Of a DNA stretch of 64,000 bases, positions 21,440-31,838 are shown one piece after another. Location: contig JAJOZX010008840.1 in NCBI GenBank assembly GCA_023014485.1, positions 5,001-69,000 of the forward strand. The letters run 5' to 3'. Origin of the DNA: Bathynomus jamesi (lineage: Eukaryota; Arthropoda; Malacostraca; Isopoda; Cirolanidae). Both the position numbers and the translations under genes were made by a program. The notes below the pieces were generated by a model. That model saw only the letters and a program-made list of their open reading frames with translations. It made no database searches and was not told the origin of the DNA. Numbering within the stretch: position 1 is the stretch's first letter; each line of letters begins with the position of its first letter.

Positions 21440-22720
21440 GTAAACATAACTGATATCCACATCTAGCTCAACAGTTAGAATCAGTTGAAGCTAATGAGAC
21501 CGCCTACAAATCAACTTTCGCTATGTTCCAATTAAAAAAAAATCCATCAGACTTTCTGACCAGTGATTTATCCTACAAGTTGTTGAGGTCAATCAAAGCT
21601 TGGTTCATGGGGTCTAAGTGAATATGTAACAGACTATTGGCCTGTGGAACAAGTTAACCTGACATTAAATTTAACCTTTTCAAATGAGAAGATTGAAACA
21701 GTCACTAATTATGAAGATTATTCTGACTTCAGCAACTTGTCAGCGTTGCAGCCTACTGTTTGAGGTTTGTTCACAACTGTTTAACTACAATTAACAATTA
21801 GCTAAATAAGAGAAAATGCAATTATTCAAAGGCTGCAACCAAGTACTGGATATGGTATGCACAACAAAAAAAAGAGTACAATAGAGTTGGAATTGTGAGT
21901 TGCTTAAACACAAGGGTAGAGAGAAAGAGAGTGAGAAGATCCATCCATCTGTTCGTAGCCATGGAGCCTATATATAGAATTTTTAAATATAGAACCTATA
22001 TATATAGGCTGTTAATGATGGTTTGCACGGCTGGTGATTAGGATATAAGTGTAGTCCTAAACACACACACACACACACACAGAGCCTAGTGTCTGATTTA
22101 TGTAACCCCATAATTACATTTATATACTGACTCAAATTCATAGTGAAGTGCTATTTTATATTCACTCCATTCAGTCAAATATAAGAAATCTAATGTGTAT
22201 GATAGGGCGAGTTACAAGGCTCTACAAGGACAAGAGGATGCCTCAAAAACATTCTGCCCACCTCTGGGATAGCCTACCAAAACTGAGATCAGACAGCTAG
22301 CTACTCTGGCTCATTATTAACTGGTGGCATGGTAAATACGCTACTTTGATTTTATATATTGGTTTAAAGTGCATTTAATTTATATGTATTTGGATAAATT
22401 AGTTTGCTTTGTGATTTAACAAATTTGATGCTAGGCTCTAAGTGAGATGACTTTGAAGGAATTTTGGTAGGCTCCCTAGTTTTCACACGGAATATGGGTG
22501 TCAAAAAGTGTGGAAGTGTTTTTACGTTGGGTTTGCTAATAATGATAAAGAATTTAGGCAATTATTATTAAGAAATAAACCCAGATCAATAAAATTTCCA
22601 TCTCTAATTTTCCTACACCCTTTTAAAATTCATAAAAACTCATAATCCTATAAACGCTTAAACCAAACAAGCCTGAACGTCGAACCCGATTTTATCTGAA
22701 AAGAATTCGTGCAAATATGT
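21440..22720. other. Non-coding stretch, no recognised gene
   Basis: AT-rich DNA with short tracts: CTATATATAG-type palindromes near 21970-22010, a CA run at 22062-22080 and a GATA run starting at 22724. Nothing coding is supported. Confidence 0.55.
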
Positions 22721-22723
22721 GGA

Positions 22724-23437
22724 TAGATAGATAGATAGATAGATAGATCCTTGTGTTTCGTGTAAATAAAATTAATAATTGGATGACAGAGGTCCTAAAT
22801 GTCTTTAGTTCCAGTTAAGCCTATTATTTCTTATTGGATTGGCATTAAGTGAGAATAAGTTACTGTAACAGAGGAATACTGGTTTTAGTCTTAGAGTTTA
22901 AGTTGATTTTTATTGCGAAAGAATCGGATGTTTAATTTAAATATTCGTTTACATATACAGTAGTAATGCTTAAGCGTATATTTAAAAAAAGGATGTACGT
23001 GTGATTTAGTACTAACGTTTCTTTAAATTTATCTGGCTAAACAATATGGACGATGATGAAAGTGTTTAGAAAAATATTTTCGGTTAAAGATCTCGCTGGC
23101 AACACTCAGGTCATGGTGCTGCGAGTTTCGATGGGTGGATGGATGGATGGATGGATAGATAGATAGATAGAGGGAAGAGAGGAAGATAGCCTTGTGTTTC
23201 GTGTAAATAAATGGATGATACAGGTCCTAAATGTCTTTAGTTTCCAGATTTCTCCATTATTTCAATTCGTTATGAACACATCTGTGTATCCGATGGATGT
23301 GTGTGTTTACTGAACGCCCTTTCACGTCACCGGCTTGAAGAATAAAATGACTACAGCTTTCTGTAGTCAAAATTTAGTTAATTTTACTAGTCTATATGGT
23401 TAAAAATGATTTGGTACGTGTAAATAACTGTACATTA

Positions 23438-23440
<3 letters not shown>
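22724..23440 (+). repeat. Dispersed repeat C, copy 2, with GATA/GGAT tracts
   Basis: Inverted match to 14440-15205. A short tandem duplication is also present: the GATA run plus CCTTGTGTTTCGTGTAAATA and the AGGTCCTAAATGTCTTTAG block occur at 22724-22810 and again at 23155-23245. Its right end (ACGTGTAAATAACTGTACAT) faces repeat A copy 2 across a short TA tract. Confidence 0.7.
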
Positions 23441-23492
<52 letters not shown>

Positions 23493-23494
23493 CA
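23441..23494. repeat. (TA)n(CA)n tract joining repeats C and A
   Basis: About twenty TA units followed by a short CA run. Confidence 0.9.
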
Positions 23495-24215
23495 TGGCCG
23501 CATAAATGTATTTTAATACGTTTATGCTTAATAGCTTCGTCTATTATTTGGGTTGTTTTTTAAGACCTTACCGGTCTAATGGTGGTGGTGCTGTAATACT
23601 GCTGATGGTTGTCGGGTTATGCGATTGCGAGGTAGTCTAAGGATGGCATATGTATTTTGTTATTTTGGGGGCTGTGCGGTAGTCTAAGGAAGGCATGCTC
23701 GTATATATTTTGCTATTGGGATAGAACTGTTAATTTTTCTTTACATGCATCTGATTAAGTTAATATACAAAGAGAGTGTGTGTGTGTGTGTGTGTGTGTG
23801 CGTGCGTGTGCGCGCGCGCGCGCGCGCTTTTAATTCGAGATATATATATGTACTGCCTTCTAAACAAAACAAGCTAACTGGCTGATTAAGCCTTCTAAGC
23901 CAATTACGCCTTCTAAGCCAACTGAAGAGGTAAGAACGTCAGTATGCGATGAGAAATGCCAGCGGAAAGATCTCATCTCTTAGGTTACTTCCTAGGTCAG
24001 GTTAGGGTACCACTTTTGGGGGGAAGGTCATTCTCCTGAGCCTTCCCTTAAACCCCCTCTCCCCCTTTCATGCAACTTGGGGGGCTAAACCCCCTCCCCC
24101 TTACTTGCATACCCTCCCCCACGAGTGCCAACGCCGAACTCCCTTTGCAACATTGATCATCATGCATTGCAATTGATTTGCACTCGAACATTTTGTGGTC
24201 ATACTACTATACTAC
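23495..24215 (-). repeat. Dispersed repeat A, copy 2 (uninterrupted)
   Basis: Inverted match to the outer parts of 2171-3740 without the hAT. Contains a (GT)n(CG)n tract at 23776-23826 and a C-rich block at 24040-24120. Non-coding. Confidence 0.7.
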
Positions 24216-24404
24216 TGCGCTCCATCAGACTTTGCACTCAGTCCATCATTATCTGAATGAATTATTCGGGCAGCGCTGAATTACACGGCCAGATGGAACG
24301 CCTCTTTATTATTTTTTTTTTGCGAAGTCATTTGAAATCAGTCATTTACAGTGATCGTTCCCGGTCCTTGGAGTAACTGAAAATTCGAATGACGTCTGAA
24401 TGTT

Positions 24405-24435
<31 letters not shown>

Positions 24436-24514
24436 ATGCAGTATATATAAAACAATTCAAAGCCCTTTGTATACCTCTCAGGTATAGGAATTCGATGTTT
24501 TAGCTCCTGATTTG
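24216..24514. other. Non-coding with (CA)n(TA)n
   Basis: No gene seen; CA then TA tracts lie at 24405-24437 at the left edge of the split DD41D element. Confidence 0.5.
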
Positions 24515-25362
24515 TTATAGTAGACTTTTGTTTTCAAAACGCCCCAAAGGTAGAAGACCAAAGGCAGTAAATCGAGGAGCGAGCAAGCCATTTTGTAGGC
24601 CCTCTTTAAATTCAACTCCCTGAAAATGTTTCGTTAAAAAATGTTCGAACGTTTCGAGTAAAATGTGGTAGTGCTGTATACTGTTGGAAGGTTGTTTTTT
24701 GTAACGAGCGGGGAGTTCCTTGCAACTGTAGGTGGAATAAAAAAACTTGTCTAGCATCTTTAGGTAAGAACCGCCAGTTGCAGTTCTTTCGTCAAATAAA
24801 ATAAGATCCATATTTGTGAGAACGTGACAAAGCACACCAGACATTTACAGTGGCGCTCATAAGTATTCGTACAGGGAAATATTTCGGTTATATTCGTCCT
24901 TATCTTTTGTACCATGCACAGTATAGTTGTGAAAAGTTCAACGTTCGTTTGGAAAAACTTAATTAAATAATTAGTTTAACTTCAACATATTATGTAAAAC
25001 ATTAAAGAATTTCACGAAAATAAAAAAACGTTAAAATGCAAAAGTTTTCATACATTTATTTACAAAATTATTCAATACTTTGTGTGTCCACCTTTGGCTT
25101 GAAGAATTTAAATTTTTACCAGTAGTTGACTGTTCTCTTATTAGAGACTGTTCGCGATTCTGAATTCTAGAAGTTTCTTTAAATTTTCATGGAAGACGGA
25201 TCACTGTACAAGACCATTAGACCATTAGTAAACAATGGGTCGTCGTGGTAAAGAGCTGTCTACAGATCTTAAGAGATTGTTATTGCTGTACAGGAGTCTG
25301 GAAAAAGTTATAGAAATATGAAAATAAAAACCCACTCTAATAGACAGAGTTTATTTCCACAA

Positions 25363-25394
25363 CAGTTTCGATGCCCACTGGCATCCTCCTCGGA
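25363..25394 (-). ncRNA. Hammerhead-ribozyme-like hairpin (left Penelope arm)
   Basis: On the minus strand: CCGAGGAG, then a perfect 6-bp stem GATGCC/GGCATC with AGTG loop, then GAAAC. This is the hammerhead core layout (CUGANGA, stem II, GAAA), except that the U of CUGA is C. Penelope-like elements are known to carry hammerhead motifs. Activity is doubtful because of the core change. Confidence 0.45.
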
Positions 25395-25618
25395 TGGATA
25401 CAGAAAAACGAATAAACCAAAACAAGAGGGAAAAACAGTCCAGGGACCGACCGTTAAGAATTCGCACCTAGGTTAGATCCCATTCTCCCGACACCGGAAG
25501 GGCGTTTTCATTAAAGGGACCCGCTTATAAGTACATTCGCACAAATTTAAAACTATCTTCCTGTTCTAAACATACAGATTCTATTTTTTTTTTTTCATAA
25601 TTATTACATTTATTATAA

Positions 25619-25893
25619 ATTGAAACCCGTATTAAAGAACACAAATATGCCTTCAAAAGTTGTAATACTAATAATGCCATTTTTTATCACGCCAGCCAAA
25701 ATAATCATGCTATAGATTGGGAATCAAGTAAGGTACTTTATAAATGTAATAATTATGTCAAAAGAAAAATAATAGAATCTGTGTGTATAGAAAAAGTAGA
25801 TAATTTTAATTTGTGCGAAGGTACTTATAAGTTAGACCCTTTAATGAGATTCTTGGTCAAATATCCCTTACGGAGTCGGGGGAACGTGTTCTA
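25619..25893 (+). pseudogene. Penelope-like element, C-terminal endonuclease segment
   Basis: Open segment with IETRIKEHKYAFKSCNTNNA, IFYHASQNNHAIDW, then KVLYKCNNYVKRKIIESVCI and NLCEGTYKLDP, ending near 25893. The R-x-x-EH pattern, followed by the H...HxIDW phrase and an R-x-x-E-S step, is the layout of the C-terminal GIY-YIG endonuclease of Penelope-like elements. The GIY-YIG start and the reverse transcriptase are missing. Confidence 0.65.
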
Positions 25894-26033
25894 ACCTAAG
25901 TGTGAATTTCTTAAAGGTCTCTGGATTGTTTCCTTACTCGCTTTTAGTAAATGTAATAATGGAAGTAATAAATGTGGAAATAAATATAAATGCAACAGAT
26001 GTAATAATAAAGGTAATATTATAAATTTAATAA

Positions 26034-28388
26034 CACTGGTCAACAAAGATTTTTCATCAGAGTAAAATTTGTGGTGGCTGGATAGCATTTTTCACGCTGA
26101 TTCCAAAACTGCATTGAGATTTTTTCTAGCACGTATAGTTTTCAAGATGAAGGCATATATATAACTACACAGATTTAACCATTTTAAATAGGCAAAATAC
26201 TAATATTTCAACATTTGATTGTGTTTATTTCAGTGTGTTTTTTTAGTTTATTCATCTTATTTATTTCAATTATCTTAATTATACATCTTATGTATTTCAG
26301 GTGTGAGCTTTTACGTCTAGCAGCATTGTGATTCAGGCAACAACGCTGTGCTTTGTGTCAAAAGATCAGTCCAGTCCAAGAACTTGTTGTGTCAAGTTGG
26401 TGTACATTTTTTTAATTTATAGTTTGCTCAGGTCAGTCAACATGCCTCAACAATGTAAACCCCGACAAGTTCTGTTTCGTATGCGGCCAGTTGACAACTA
26501 AAACACAGCGGCGAAGTATTACGACCGACATTAAGAAAATATACAAGCTATACTTTGGTTGCCATCTAGGTGACCAAGATAAACCATGGGCGCCACATCA
26601 AATCTGTTCTGGCTGTTCAAATGGATTACGTGATTGGCTTAACAAAAAGAAAGCTTCAATGCCATTTGCCATACCCATGATATGGAGGGAGCCGAGAGAT
26701 CATCATGAAGACTGTTATTTTTGTAGTGTGAACTTAATGGGGTTTTCTGCCAAGAACAAACACCAGATTGTATATCCAAACTTGGATTCAGCACGTAGAC
26801 CAGTAAAACATGATGAAACATTGCCCATTCCAATTCCCCAAGTGATAGGCTAGATTCTATCATAGATGACATGGAAAGTGATGAAGGTGCAACTGGCGTT
26901 TCCGGACCATCTACAGAACCAGAGTACACTTTTGAAGGTAGACATTTAGAGCCTAAAAAGTTAACCCAAGGACAGTTGAATGATCTTGTTAGAGACTTAT
27001 CACTGTCTAAAGAGAAATCAGAGCTTCTCGCCTCAAGACTAAAGGAGAACAATTTACTTGAGAACAATGTTCGTATTAGTTACTACCGAAAGCGGAATTT
27101 TGAATTAACAGCATTCTTTTCAGTAGACGGTCCTCTCTGTTATTGCCATGACATCAATGGACTATTTACAGCCATATCTCAGACGTATGTGGCATCTGAG
27201 TGGCGCCTCTTTATTGATTCGTCGCAGAGAAGCCTGAAAACAGTTCTTTTGCATAATGGTAATATAATGCCATCCATCCCCATTGCCCATTCCGTCCATC
27301 TAAAAGAGACATATGACAATATGGATATACTACTTAAGGCAATCAAATACGACAGTCATCAATGGAATGTTTGTGGAGATCTAAAAGTTATAGGAATGCT
27401 TATGGGTATGCAGTCAGGATTCACAAAATTTTGTTGTTTCCTTTGCCTGTGGGACAGTCGCGCCACTATAGAACATTACACCAAAAGTGACTGGCCACTT
27501 AGGTATACATATGTCCCAGGGATAAACAATGTCCAGTCTGTCCCTTTCGTGGATCCCCAAAAGATCTATCTGCCACCTCTTCACATTAAACTTGGTTTAA
27601 TGAAGAATTTTGTTAAAGCAATGGGTAAAGTCAATTCTGAAGGGTTCCAATACCTTTCAAGAAAATTTCCGAAGGTTACTGCAGCAAAATTGAAGGAAGG
27701 AATTTTTGTTGGGCCACAAATAAGGGAGGTTTTGAATGACACTGAATTTGAAAAAGTCCTAAGTCCGCTGGAATTGAAGGCTTGGCTGGCGTTCAAATGG
27801 ATATGTGAAAACTTTCTTGGAAGCAACAAGTCACCTGCGTATAAGGATGGAGTCAAGAACCTCCTTGATGCCTTCAAAGAAATGGAGTGTCGAATGTCGT
27901 TAAAAATTCACTTCCTGCATTCCCACTTAGATTTCTTTCCTGAAAACCTTGGTGCAGTGAGTGACGAGCAAGGAGAGCGCTTCCATCAAGATATTCAGAT
28001 GATGGAGAAGCGCTACCAAGGATATTGGAATGAAAGCATGATGGCGGACCATTGTTGGATGCTGTATCGTGACAATCCAGGCCAAATTTACAAAAGGAAA
28101 TCACACACACAGCGCTTTTAATAAAAAATATATATTCTTTATTTATAAGTACATTGAATAAGGTATATGATGTATTTGTTGTTTAACATTCCTAAGTGTG
28201 ATCTATACATCCATAAATTTTCTTATACCAATATCAAAAACTTAAAAATATCAAAACCAGTGTATCTATATAACTATATGTGCTAGAAAAAACATAAAAC
28301 CAGATTCGGAATCCGCGCGAAAAATGCATTAAGAAAAGTGTGATCATGTTTGTGATGAGAAAAAAAAGTTTCATTTTGTTGGCCAGTG
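26034..28388 (+). mobile_element. Family A TIR element, copy 2 (best preserved)
   Basis: The two ends are long but imperfect inverted repeats: both begin CACTGGYCAACAAA, and share inner blocks GCATTTTTCRCG, GATTCC and TTTTTCTAGCACRTATAGTT. The same ends recur in copies 3 and 4. In most copies the outer flank is TTA/TAA, so the terminus may be TTACACTGG; a target duplication could not be settled. It lies in a Penelope element, so it inserted last. Length 2355 bp. Confidence 0.8.
26442..28121 (+). pseudogene. Family A DDE-like protein, two small frameshifts
   Basis: Start Met at 26442 (MPQQCK). One base is missing near 26460 before the CxVCG pair and the frame shifts again near 26840; otherwise open to 28121. 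N-terminal part: Cys pairs FCFVCG, ICSGCSNGLRDWL and CYFCSV suggest a zinc-binding domain. From the Met at 26871 (416 residues): FIDSS (Asp at 116), CGDLKVIG (Asp at 170), CCFLC (188-192) with a downstream His, DEQGERFH (Glu at 366). Spaced Asp, Asp, Cys/His and Glu resemble an RNase H-fold DDE transposase with a C/DxxH-like insertion. That assignment is inferred; the superfamily is not recognised. Confidence 0.6.
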
Positions 28389-28656
28389 TAATTAGGGTAA
28401 AGGTAAATAATAAATGTTAAAAAAAAAATGTAAATGCAATAATAAATGCAGTAATTATGTCAAAATATTAGAATCTGTATGTATAGAACAAGAAGATAGT
28501 TTTAATTTGTGCGAATGTACTTATAAGCGGGTCCCTTTAATGAAAATGCCCTTCCGGTGTCGGGAGAATGGGATCTAACCTAGGTGCGAATTTCTTAACT
28601 GTCGGTCCCTGGACTGTTTTTCCCCTCTTGTTTTGGTTCATTCGTTTTTCTGTATC

Positions 28657-28690
28657 CACCCGAGGAGGATGCCAGTGGGCATCGAAACTG
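28657..28690 (+). ncRNA. Hammerhead-ribozyme-like hairpin (right Penelope arm)
   Basis: Same core as the left arm in opposite orientation: CCGAGGAG, stem GATGCC-AGTG-GGCATC, GAAAC. Identity of both arms shows the C in place of U predates the arm duplication or is characteristic of this subfamily. Confidence 0.45.
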
Positions 28691-30197
28691 TTGTGGAAAT
28701 AAACTCTGTCTATTAGTAGGTTTTTATTTTCATATTTTGACCTTCACGTAGAAAGTGAAGTTTTTTGCATTTATTATAGAAATATGGGGGAACTTCGAAT
28801 CTCATTTACGACGGTTGCTGCAGTTATAAAGAAATTGAAAGGCTCTGGAACAATCAAAACTCTACCAAGGTGTGGACGACCTTGCAAGATTTCAAAACGT
28901 ACAGCTAGACGGATTGAAAGAATGACTGCAGGTGATATTTGACAAACATTAAGACTATCTAAGAGTGATGTCCATCCCTCTACTGTGCGTCGTACATTGA
29001 GAGAGAATGGTCTGCATGGAAGAGTTGCACGAAGAAAACCTCCGCTACGAAAAGCGCACAAAGAAGCTCATTTAAAGTACGCCGAGGATCATCAAAATGA
29101 TGGATTTGCATTCTGGAAGAAAGTTCTTTAGACAGAAGAGATCAAAATTGAATTATCCAGGAGCAACGAGCAAAGGTATGTTTGGCGAAAATCAAATACT
29201 GCATTCGAGGACAAAAGAAACTCCTTCCTGCAGTTAAACATGGTGGTGGTAGTTTGCTACTTTGGGGGTGATTTAGTGCTTCTGGTCCAAGAAAATTCGT
29301 TGTCATCAATGGAATCTTGAATTCGAAGAAATATCAGGAAATTTTAGAAGAAAATGTATTACCTTCAGTTCGAGAGATGCGAATGAGACACAGTTGGGTA
29401 CTGCAACAAGTTAATGATTCAAAACATAAAAGTAAGAGTACCATGAAATGGTTTTAACAAAAGAATTTCAAACTTCTCAAGTGGCCTAGTCAAAGCCCAG
29501 ATCTCGGTTTAAACGGGAATTTATGATATGACTTCAGAAAGCTAGCTGCAAGAGAAACCCTTTGAATCTGAATGAATTGCAACAATGTTCCTTAGAAGAA
29601 TGGGCTAAAATTTCTACCGAGAGATGTCGAAACCTTGTAGAAAAATGGCCAAAACGAATCGTTGAAGTACTGTAATCAATGTTCCCTCTAATTTTTTTTA
29701 GTCCGTGTGCGCAAGAAATTTTCGTTGTGCATACATTTAGATTCATGGTGAAAAATTGTGCAAACTTTTCTGAGCGCTATTATCTTCAAAATTAAATATA
29801 TATAAATGTTAAATATTTAATAAATATTATTTCCATAAGGTGATAGCTTGATCATTACGGTACTATTAAATGGATATTAAAAAACTGTTTACAATATTAT
29901 ATATTCTTAAAAAAGAAAACATTTATCCATTCTAAAAATATGAATAAAAGAATAAAATAAAAAATAGTAAAATAAAATTCAACAAAATAAAGAAATAAAC
30001 TAAAAATAACATTAATTGAAAATGACTATTTTAGTTATCATTTCTCAAAACATTTTTTATCATGTAGCAATTTAAAATAGACTCTCAAGATTAATACATG
30101 ATTTTATCCATTCACAAAATTGGAATAAAATAAAAAATAATAAAATTCAATAAGATAAAATATAATCAAAATAACATTAAATGAAAGTGCCTTTCAT

Positions 30198-30410
30198 TTA
30201 AGTATGATTATGATTCTCCCTACGATCTTTAGCATTTGCCCATTCCAAATAAACTCTATGAAGATTAATACATCTGTCATCATTCAGGTAACTTTTAATT
30301 CGCATGAGCATGTCCAAATGATTTTCTTTCAAGCGGTTTCTTAATTTGTTCTTTATAGAATTCATTAAACTGAATTTTTTTAAATTACTTCGTTTACTGT
30401 CGTGACTCAT
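30198..30410 (-). pseudogene. hAT transposase C-terminal scrap
   Basis: Encodes FSLMNSIKNKLRNRLKENHL, DMLMRIKSYL and VYLEWANAK, which resembles the end of the hAT dimerisation domain (SxxN-x-KxxxRNRL, LMRI). Nothing upstream of it is preserved in this 1-kb element. Confidence 0.6.
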
Positions 30411-30497
30411 GATACTCTTGAGCCTATGCGTATTTTATTTTGCTGTGTGCGCGGGTTTCACAACGCGTGTGCGCGCGCACACGCGCACACCTTAGAG

Positions 30498-30687
30498 CAG
30501 TGGTTCTTAACCTTTTTACTACCATGCCCCCTCTAGGAATTGATCCTTCCCTCCACGCCCCCCTTCAATCAAAATAACATTCTCAATAACTTCTCAATAT
30601 TAGCCCATGCTCTCGTTAAGAGAATAACAAATACAATTAGAGAAATTCCTGTTTCTAGGGGGGCGCGCCCCCTGGTTAAGACCACTG
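30498..30687. mobile_element. 190-bp hAT-like MITE inside the hAT
   Basis: Perfect 8-bp CCTTAGAG on both sides (30490-30497 and 30688-30695). Ends CAGTGGTTCTTAACC and the complement of CAGTGGTCTTAACC. Non-coding. Confidence 0.9.
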
Positions 30688-31609
30688 CCTTAGAGGGAAC
30701 ATTGACTGTAATTGAAACAAAAAGTGGACACACAAATTATTAAATAACTTTGTAAACGTGCAAAAACTTTTGCATTTTAACTTTCTTTTTATTTTCCTCA
30801 AATTTTGTTTTACACTATATGTTCGAATTAAACTAATTTTTTTTTTTTTTTTAATTCTAAACGAATGTTAAGCTTTTTCATACTATCCAATGCATGGTAG
30901 AAAAGATAAGGACTGAAATATTTCTCTGTGCGAATACTTGTGAGCGCCATTGTACTTTAGAGGAATCCCTCTCATGTTCATAGATTTCAGGTGGGTTGTG
31001 TTCACCCCCAAATCCTACAGTTATGGCGGTTTACTTACCCTGAAATATGAAAGTATCCTCGTCACTAAAAATGAGATTTGAAAGAAAGTGTTCATCTGAT
31101 TCTTCCTATAAAGGTTGCTGGAGTACCTGCGCTTTATAAGCTTTAAAATGCAATTCTTTACGAAGGATTCTATGGACGGAGCGCGGATTTTCAGCTCGGC
31201 CTCTCTCCTAATTGACTTCTTTGGGCTTCTGGTAAAGGCTTCACAAACTGCATTCATCCTTTCAAGAGATTTTTTCGGCCTCCCGGGGAGATCTCTCTTT
31301 TCACTACAGTTCCAGTTTTCTCAAATTGATCAACTCGTCATATGTGGTGGCTTGTTCATTTCGCGTCAAAAATGTCTGAGCAGCAACAACTGAACCACTT
31401 TCATACACAAATGTAACAATTTTTGCCTTTCTCAGAATTGTCATCTTATTCACTTTCAAAAACAATGTAATGAACAAGATGAAGAAACTTAGAATGTGCT
31501 GTAGAGTAGCAATAGCCTATTCGGAATTAAAAATAACACCAACGAAAGGGACGTAGCGTACACGTTTAACGGCATAAATTTGCAATATTTTGAGTAGAGT
31601 ACAATAGCT

Positions 31610-31647
31610 ATGAATCGGTACAGAATTTAAATTCTGTACCGATTCAT
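31610..31647. repeat. Perfect 38-bp palindrome
   Basis: ATGAATCGGTACAGAATTT is followed immediately by its exact reverse complement, with no loop. It interrupts the DD41D N-terminus. Confidence 0.95.
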
Positions 31648-31786
31648 CGATTTGTACCTGGTATTCCATGCATTAAAACTAAGCTCACCCTCTCGTCTCT
31701 TGTTAATTTCGCAGCCATTCCCTACCTGAAAGAAAAAATATTATAAGCAACACTGAAAATTCCTATGATGCGTGACTTTTGCGCCA

Positions 31787-31830
31787 CCCTATATATATAT
31801 ATAATATATATATAATAATAATAATAATAA
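31787..31830. repeat. (TA)n(ATA)n microsatellite
   Basis: TA tract followed by an ATA trinucleotide run at the edge of the split DD41D element. Confidence 0.9.
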
Positions 31831-31838
31831 TAATTTAC

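Larger units (their letters stand above)
25321..28773. mobile_element. Penelope-like element with inverted terminal part, split by family A
   Basis: The 13-bp TTATAGAAATATG flanks it on both sides (25308-25320 and 28774-28786). The left 25321-25590 is an inverted copy of the right 28479-28735, as is common in Penelope copies made of partial inverted units. Between them is the end of an endonuclease-coding segment on the plus strand. Family A copy 2 (26034-28388) is inserted inside. The true Penelope content is only about 1.1 kb. Confidence 0.75.
25235..29668 (+). pseudogene. Tc1 transposase, split by Penelope insertion
   Basis: Starts MGRRGKELSTDLKRLLLLYR at 25235; after the insertion it resumes near 28783 with GELRISFTTVAAVIKKL, then RCGRPCKISKRTARRIERM (GRPR-like), HPSTVRRTLRENGLHGR and FWKKVL. 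The first catalytic block is changed (stop then TEE in place of WSDES), and later blocks (KHGGG, ASGP, PSVREM, the SQSPDLN region near 29495) are scattered over frames. The C-terminal EEWAKI-like block lies near 29600. Inactive. Confidence 0.75.
29677..30704 (-). mobile_element. hAT transposon, internally deleted, inside the Tc1
   Basis: Perfect 8-bp ACTGTAAT duplication at 29669-29676 and 30705-30712. Ends: CAATGTTCCCTCTAA and its complement. GTGTGCGC-type subterminal motifs occur at both ends. It holds a transposase tail on the minus strand and a nested MITE. Confidence 0.9.
24848..30952 (+). mobile_element. Tc1-type transposon carrying nested Penelope, family A, hAT and MITE
   Basis: TA lies on both sides (24846-24847 and 30953-30954). 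Ends: CAGTGGCGCTCATAAGTATT on the left and the complement of CAATGGCGCTCACAAGTATT on the right. Removing the nested insertions at 25321-28773 and 29677-30704 leaves about 1.6 kb, the normal Tc1 length. Confidence 0.85.
24515..31718 (-). pseudogene. DD41D-like transposase, degenerate and interrupted
   Basis: The Met near 31718 opens MAAKLTRDERVSLVLMHG, a typical N-terminus. A 38-bp perfect palindrome interrupts it at 31610-31647. Further on, VCEAFTRSPKKSIRR (first helix-turn-helix region) and, in other frames, FSDEDTF-like residues occur to about 31040. The C-terminal part has TATGGSYLKMLDKFF and a decayed FGLLPLG where SPDLTxFDFFLWG is expected. Many frame breaks; long dead. Confidence 0.6.
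24515..31790 (-). mobile_element. Old DD41D-like transposon split by a 6.1-kb Tc1 block
   Basis: The N-terminal half codes on the minus strand at about 31718-30955 and the C-terminal half at 24844-24515. The two halves join at the TA target of the Tc1 element. The right end reads (complement) TAGGGTGGCGCAAAAGTCAC near 31786; the left terminus was not found and may be lost next to the CA/TA tract. Confidence 0.65.
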
